Positions 23,586 through 24,917 of a stretch of 24,917 nucleotides of DNA are shown here, piece after piece (positions within the stretch are counted from its first letter, which is position 1; the number at the start of each line of letters is the position of its first letter). The notes beneath the pieces were generated by a model. That model ran no database searches and was not told where the DNA came from. It saw only the letters and a list, made by a program, of their open reading frames with translations. A program made the translations under genes and the position numbers. The stretch is from Bacteroidales bacterium (GTDB lineage: Bacteria; Bacteroidota; Bacteroidia; Bacteroidales; Dysgonomonadaceae): positions 1 to 24,917 of the forward strand of contig DUUR01000178.1 of the NCBI GenBank assembly GCA_012841425.1, in the 5' to 3' direction.

Positions 23586-24917
23586 TTATCTGTTGCCTGG
23601 TAATTGAGTGCGCACACATCTGAATCCGATGTAAGAGCGACCAACATTTTGTGTTTCAGCATCTCTTGTGTCGGCACGAATAAATGTTGCTATATCTTTC
23701 CATGATCCTCCTTTTACTACTTTTCGTTTCATGAAACTGGGGTCGTTAACTGAGGCATTATAACTGAATTCGGGATTTATGTTTCCCATCAACTCATTGC
23801 CAGCTTCGGTGTAAGCTGTGGATGTCCATTCTGCAACATTACCTGCCATGTCGTAAAGTCCGATGTTGTTTGGTTTAAAACTTCTTACTGGTGCTGTAAT
23901 GAGATAGTTGTCTGCCGCATAAGCACCTTCGCCCGGATTGAAGTTTGCCTGGTAGCATCCACTTTCGGAGGTTGTTTCATTAGTTCCCCAAGGATATATA
24001 TTATCGGAATTTCCACTACGCGCTGCAAGTTCCCATTCAGCCTCGGTGGGGAGTCTGTATTTTTCTATTTGAACTCCAGCTCTATTTATGCTCTTTTTTA
24101 AAAAGAGTGTGCGCCATTCGCAAAAAGCAGTGGCTTGTTCCCAGGAGACACCTACAACTGGGTAATTAGAGTAGGCAGGATGTGAGAAGTAGTTGCGCAT
24201 GTAAATCTCATTATTGCTATTATCAAAATCATTTACCCAAGTGGTTGTATCGGGGTAGATGTTGACGATATAAGTATGTACAAAGTCGTAATGACTGCTA
24301 TACGGACGAGTGATTGTTTCGTTTATTATACTACCATCGGGGGCAATATAAGCGGTGTCTTTGTTAATTAATAGCTGACTATCTTCTGCAACAGTTTGAT
24401 ATTGTCGTTTTGCCGCTTCACCCGCATCATACCACTCGTAGCGGAAGTTCATTTGATGAGCATCAAGCATCTTTTCTCCAGTAATTGGGTGTGTTTTATA
24501 AACACTATTGATAGTAGCCTCTTCTTCTTCGGTATTACGTATCCAAGGTATTGGGATTGACCAGTTGAGATGAGGAGCTACAGGATCGCCATAAATATCT
24601 TCGGTAATTTTGTAGAAATCATCACCAGCATAAGCAGGGTCGGCCATTCTTTCACGAATTATCGAGTCGCGCACCCAGTAAACAAACTGTTTATATTGCG
24701 AATTTGTAATTTCTGTTTCATCCATCCAGAAGTTGTCTACAGAAACCCCGCGAGTTGGAATATTTATGCCCCAAATTGAGTCAATTTCGCCACCCATTGT
24801 ATATGCCCCGCGCGATACCAATACCATATTATATGGAGATGGCTCGTCCCAAACTTTTCCTGTAGGTATTCCAGTTAGTTCGCCTCCAACACCGCCACCC
24901 ATACGACTTCCGCCACA
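23586..24917 (-). CDS. gldK: Type IX secretion / gliding lipoprotein GldK (PorK), N-terminus cut by window edge
   Basis: Outer membrane lipoprotein that forms the type IX ring with GldN. The frame is open to the right edge, and the last codon in the window is a Cys followed by GGSRMGGG, the normal look of a lipobox cysteine and flexible tether; only the signal peptide should be missing. The visible 443 residues form a formylglycine-generating-enzyme/sulfatase-modifying fold. It shows PYNMVLVSRGAYTMGG at the front, DNFWMDETEITNSQYKQFV, YPVVGVSWEQATAFCEWR, RLPTEAEWELAARSG, IGLYDMAGNVAEW, VVKGGSW and a terminal SYIGFRCVR. GldK is regarded as a structural, not enzymatic, use of this fold. It is first of the K-L-M-N order here; its promoter lies outside the window. 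Confidence 0.95.
   Translation of the reverse strand, partial: CGGSRMGGGVGGELTGIPTGKVWDEPSPYNMVLVSRGAYTMGGEIDSIWGINIPTRGVSVDNFWMDETEITNSQYKQFVYWVRDSIIRERMADPAYAGDDFYKITEDIYGDPVAPHLNWSIPIPWIRNTEEEEATINSVYKTHPITGEKMLDAHQMNFRYEWYDAGEAAKRQYQTVAEDSQLLINKDTAYIAPDGSIINETITRPYSSHYDFVHTYIVNIYPDTTTWVNDFDNSNNEIYMRNYFSHPAYSNYPVVGVSWEQATAFCEWRTLFLKKSINRAGVQIEKYRLPTEAEWELAARSGNSDNIYPWGTNETTSESGCYQANFNPGEGAYAADNYLITAPVRSFKPNNIGLYDMAGNVAEWTSTAYTEAGNELMGNINPEFSYNASVNDPSFMKRKVVKGGSWKDIATFIRADTRDAETQNVGRSYIGFRCVRTQLPGNR

Overview
The window is ordinary chromosomal DNA from a low-GC member of the Bacteroidota, most likely the Bacteroidales. Four things point there: a complete type IX secretion core (gldK-L-M-N) with a PorE-like lipoprotein, gene families largely confined to the phylum (DUF4301, the 73-residue 'FPNTHIG' membrane protein), promoters of the Bacteroidota form TTG-N19/20-TAnnTTTG, and little sign of Shine-Dalgarno sequences. 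I see no insertion sequence, prophage, CRISPR array, tRNA or rRNA. Every gap between genes is shorter than 300 bases.

Layout. 1-434 (-) is the first 144 codons of dnaK, with its promoter in the divergent gap. 662-4140 (+) is a coupled pair: a DUF4301 protein and a PorE-like TPR/beta-propeller/CRD/OmpA lipoprotein. 4233-7459 (+) holds recN, an rlmB-type rRNA methyltransferase, ridA and a YccF-domain membrane protein. 7468-8537 (-) is tatA-tatC. 8657-11171 (-) is pepD followed by a secreted endonuclease/exonuclease/phosphatase-fold protein. 11357-13391 (+) is a small membrane protein, an OmpH/Skp-like protein and a family 2 glycosyltransferase with a TTG start. 13539-19065 (+) is marC, eno, a membrane pyrophosphatase and mdh, each with its own likely promoter and with a clear terminator after eno. 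19130-19160 is a bidirectional terminator. 19166-24917 (-) is an FMN reductase, a DUF4256 protein and gldN-gldM-gldL-gldK; gldK is cut by the window edge at what looks like its lipobox cysteine.

How the genes fit together. Two parts of the type IX secretion system lie about 16 kb apart: the PorE-like protein, whose OmpA domain should hold peptidoglycan, and the GldKN ring proteins with the GldLM motor. The Tat translocase, the OmpH-like protein and several exported proteins make this a region rich in envelope functions, set among central-metabolism genes (enolase, malate dehydrogenase, pyrophosphatase). The pyrophosphatase has the residues expected of a K+-dependent, Na+-transporting enzyme, possibly one pumping both Na+ and H+.

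I found no plainly new system. The observations most worth a second look are the translational coupling of DUF4301 to the PorE-like gene, the ion-specificity residues of the pyrophosphatase, the conserved 73-residue membrane protein, the TTG-started glycosyltransferase with a strong hairpin inside it, and DUF4256 placed directly behind gldN.
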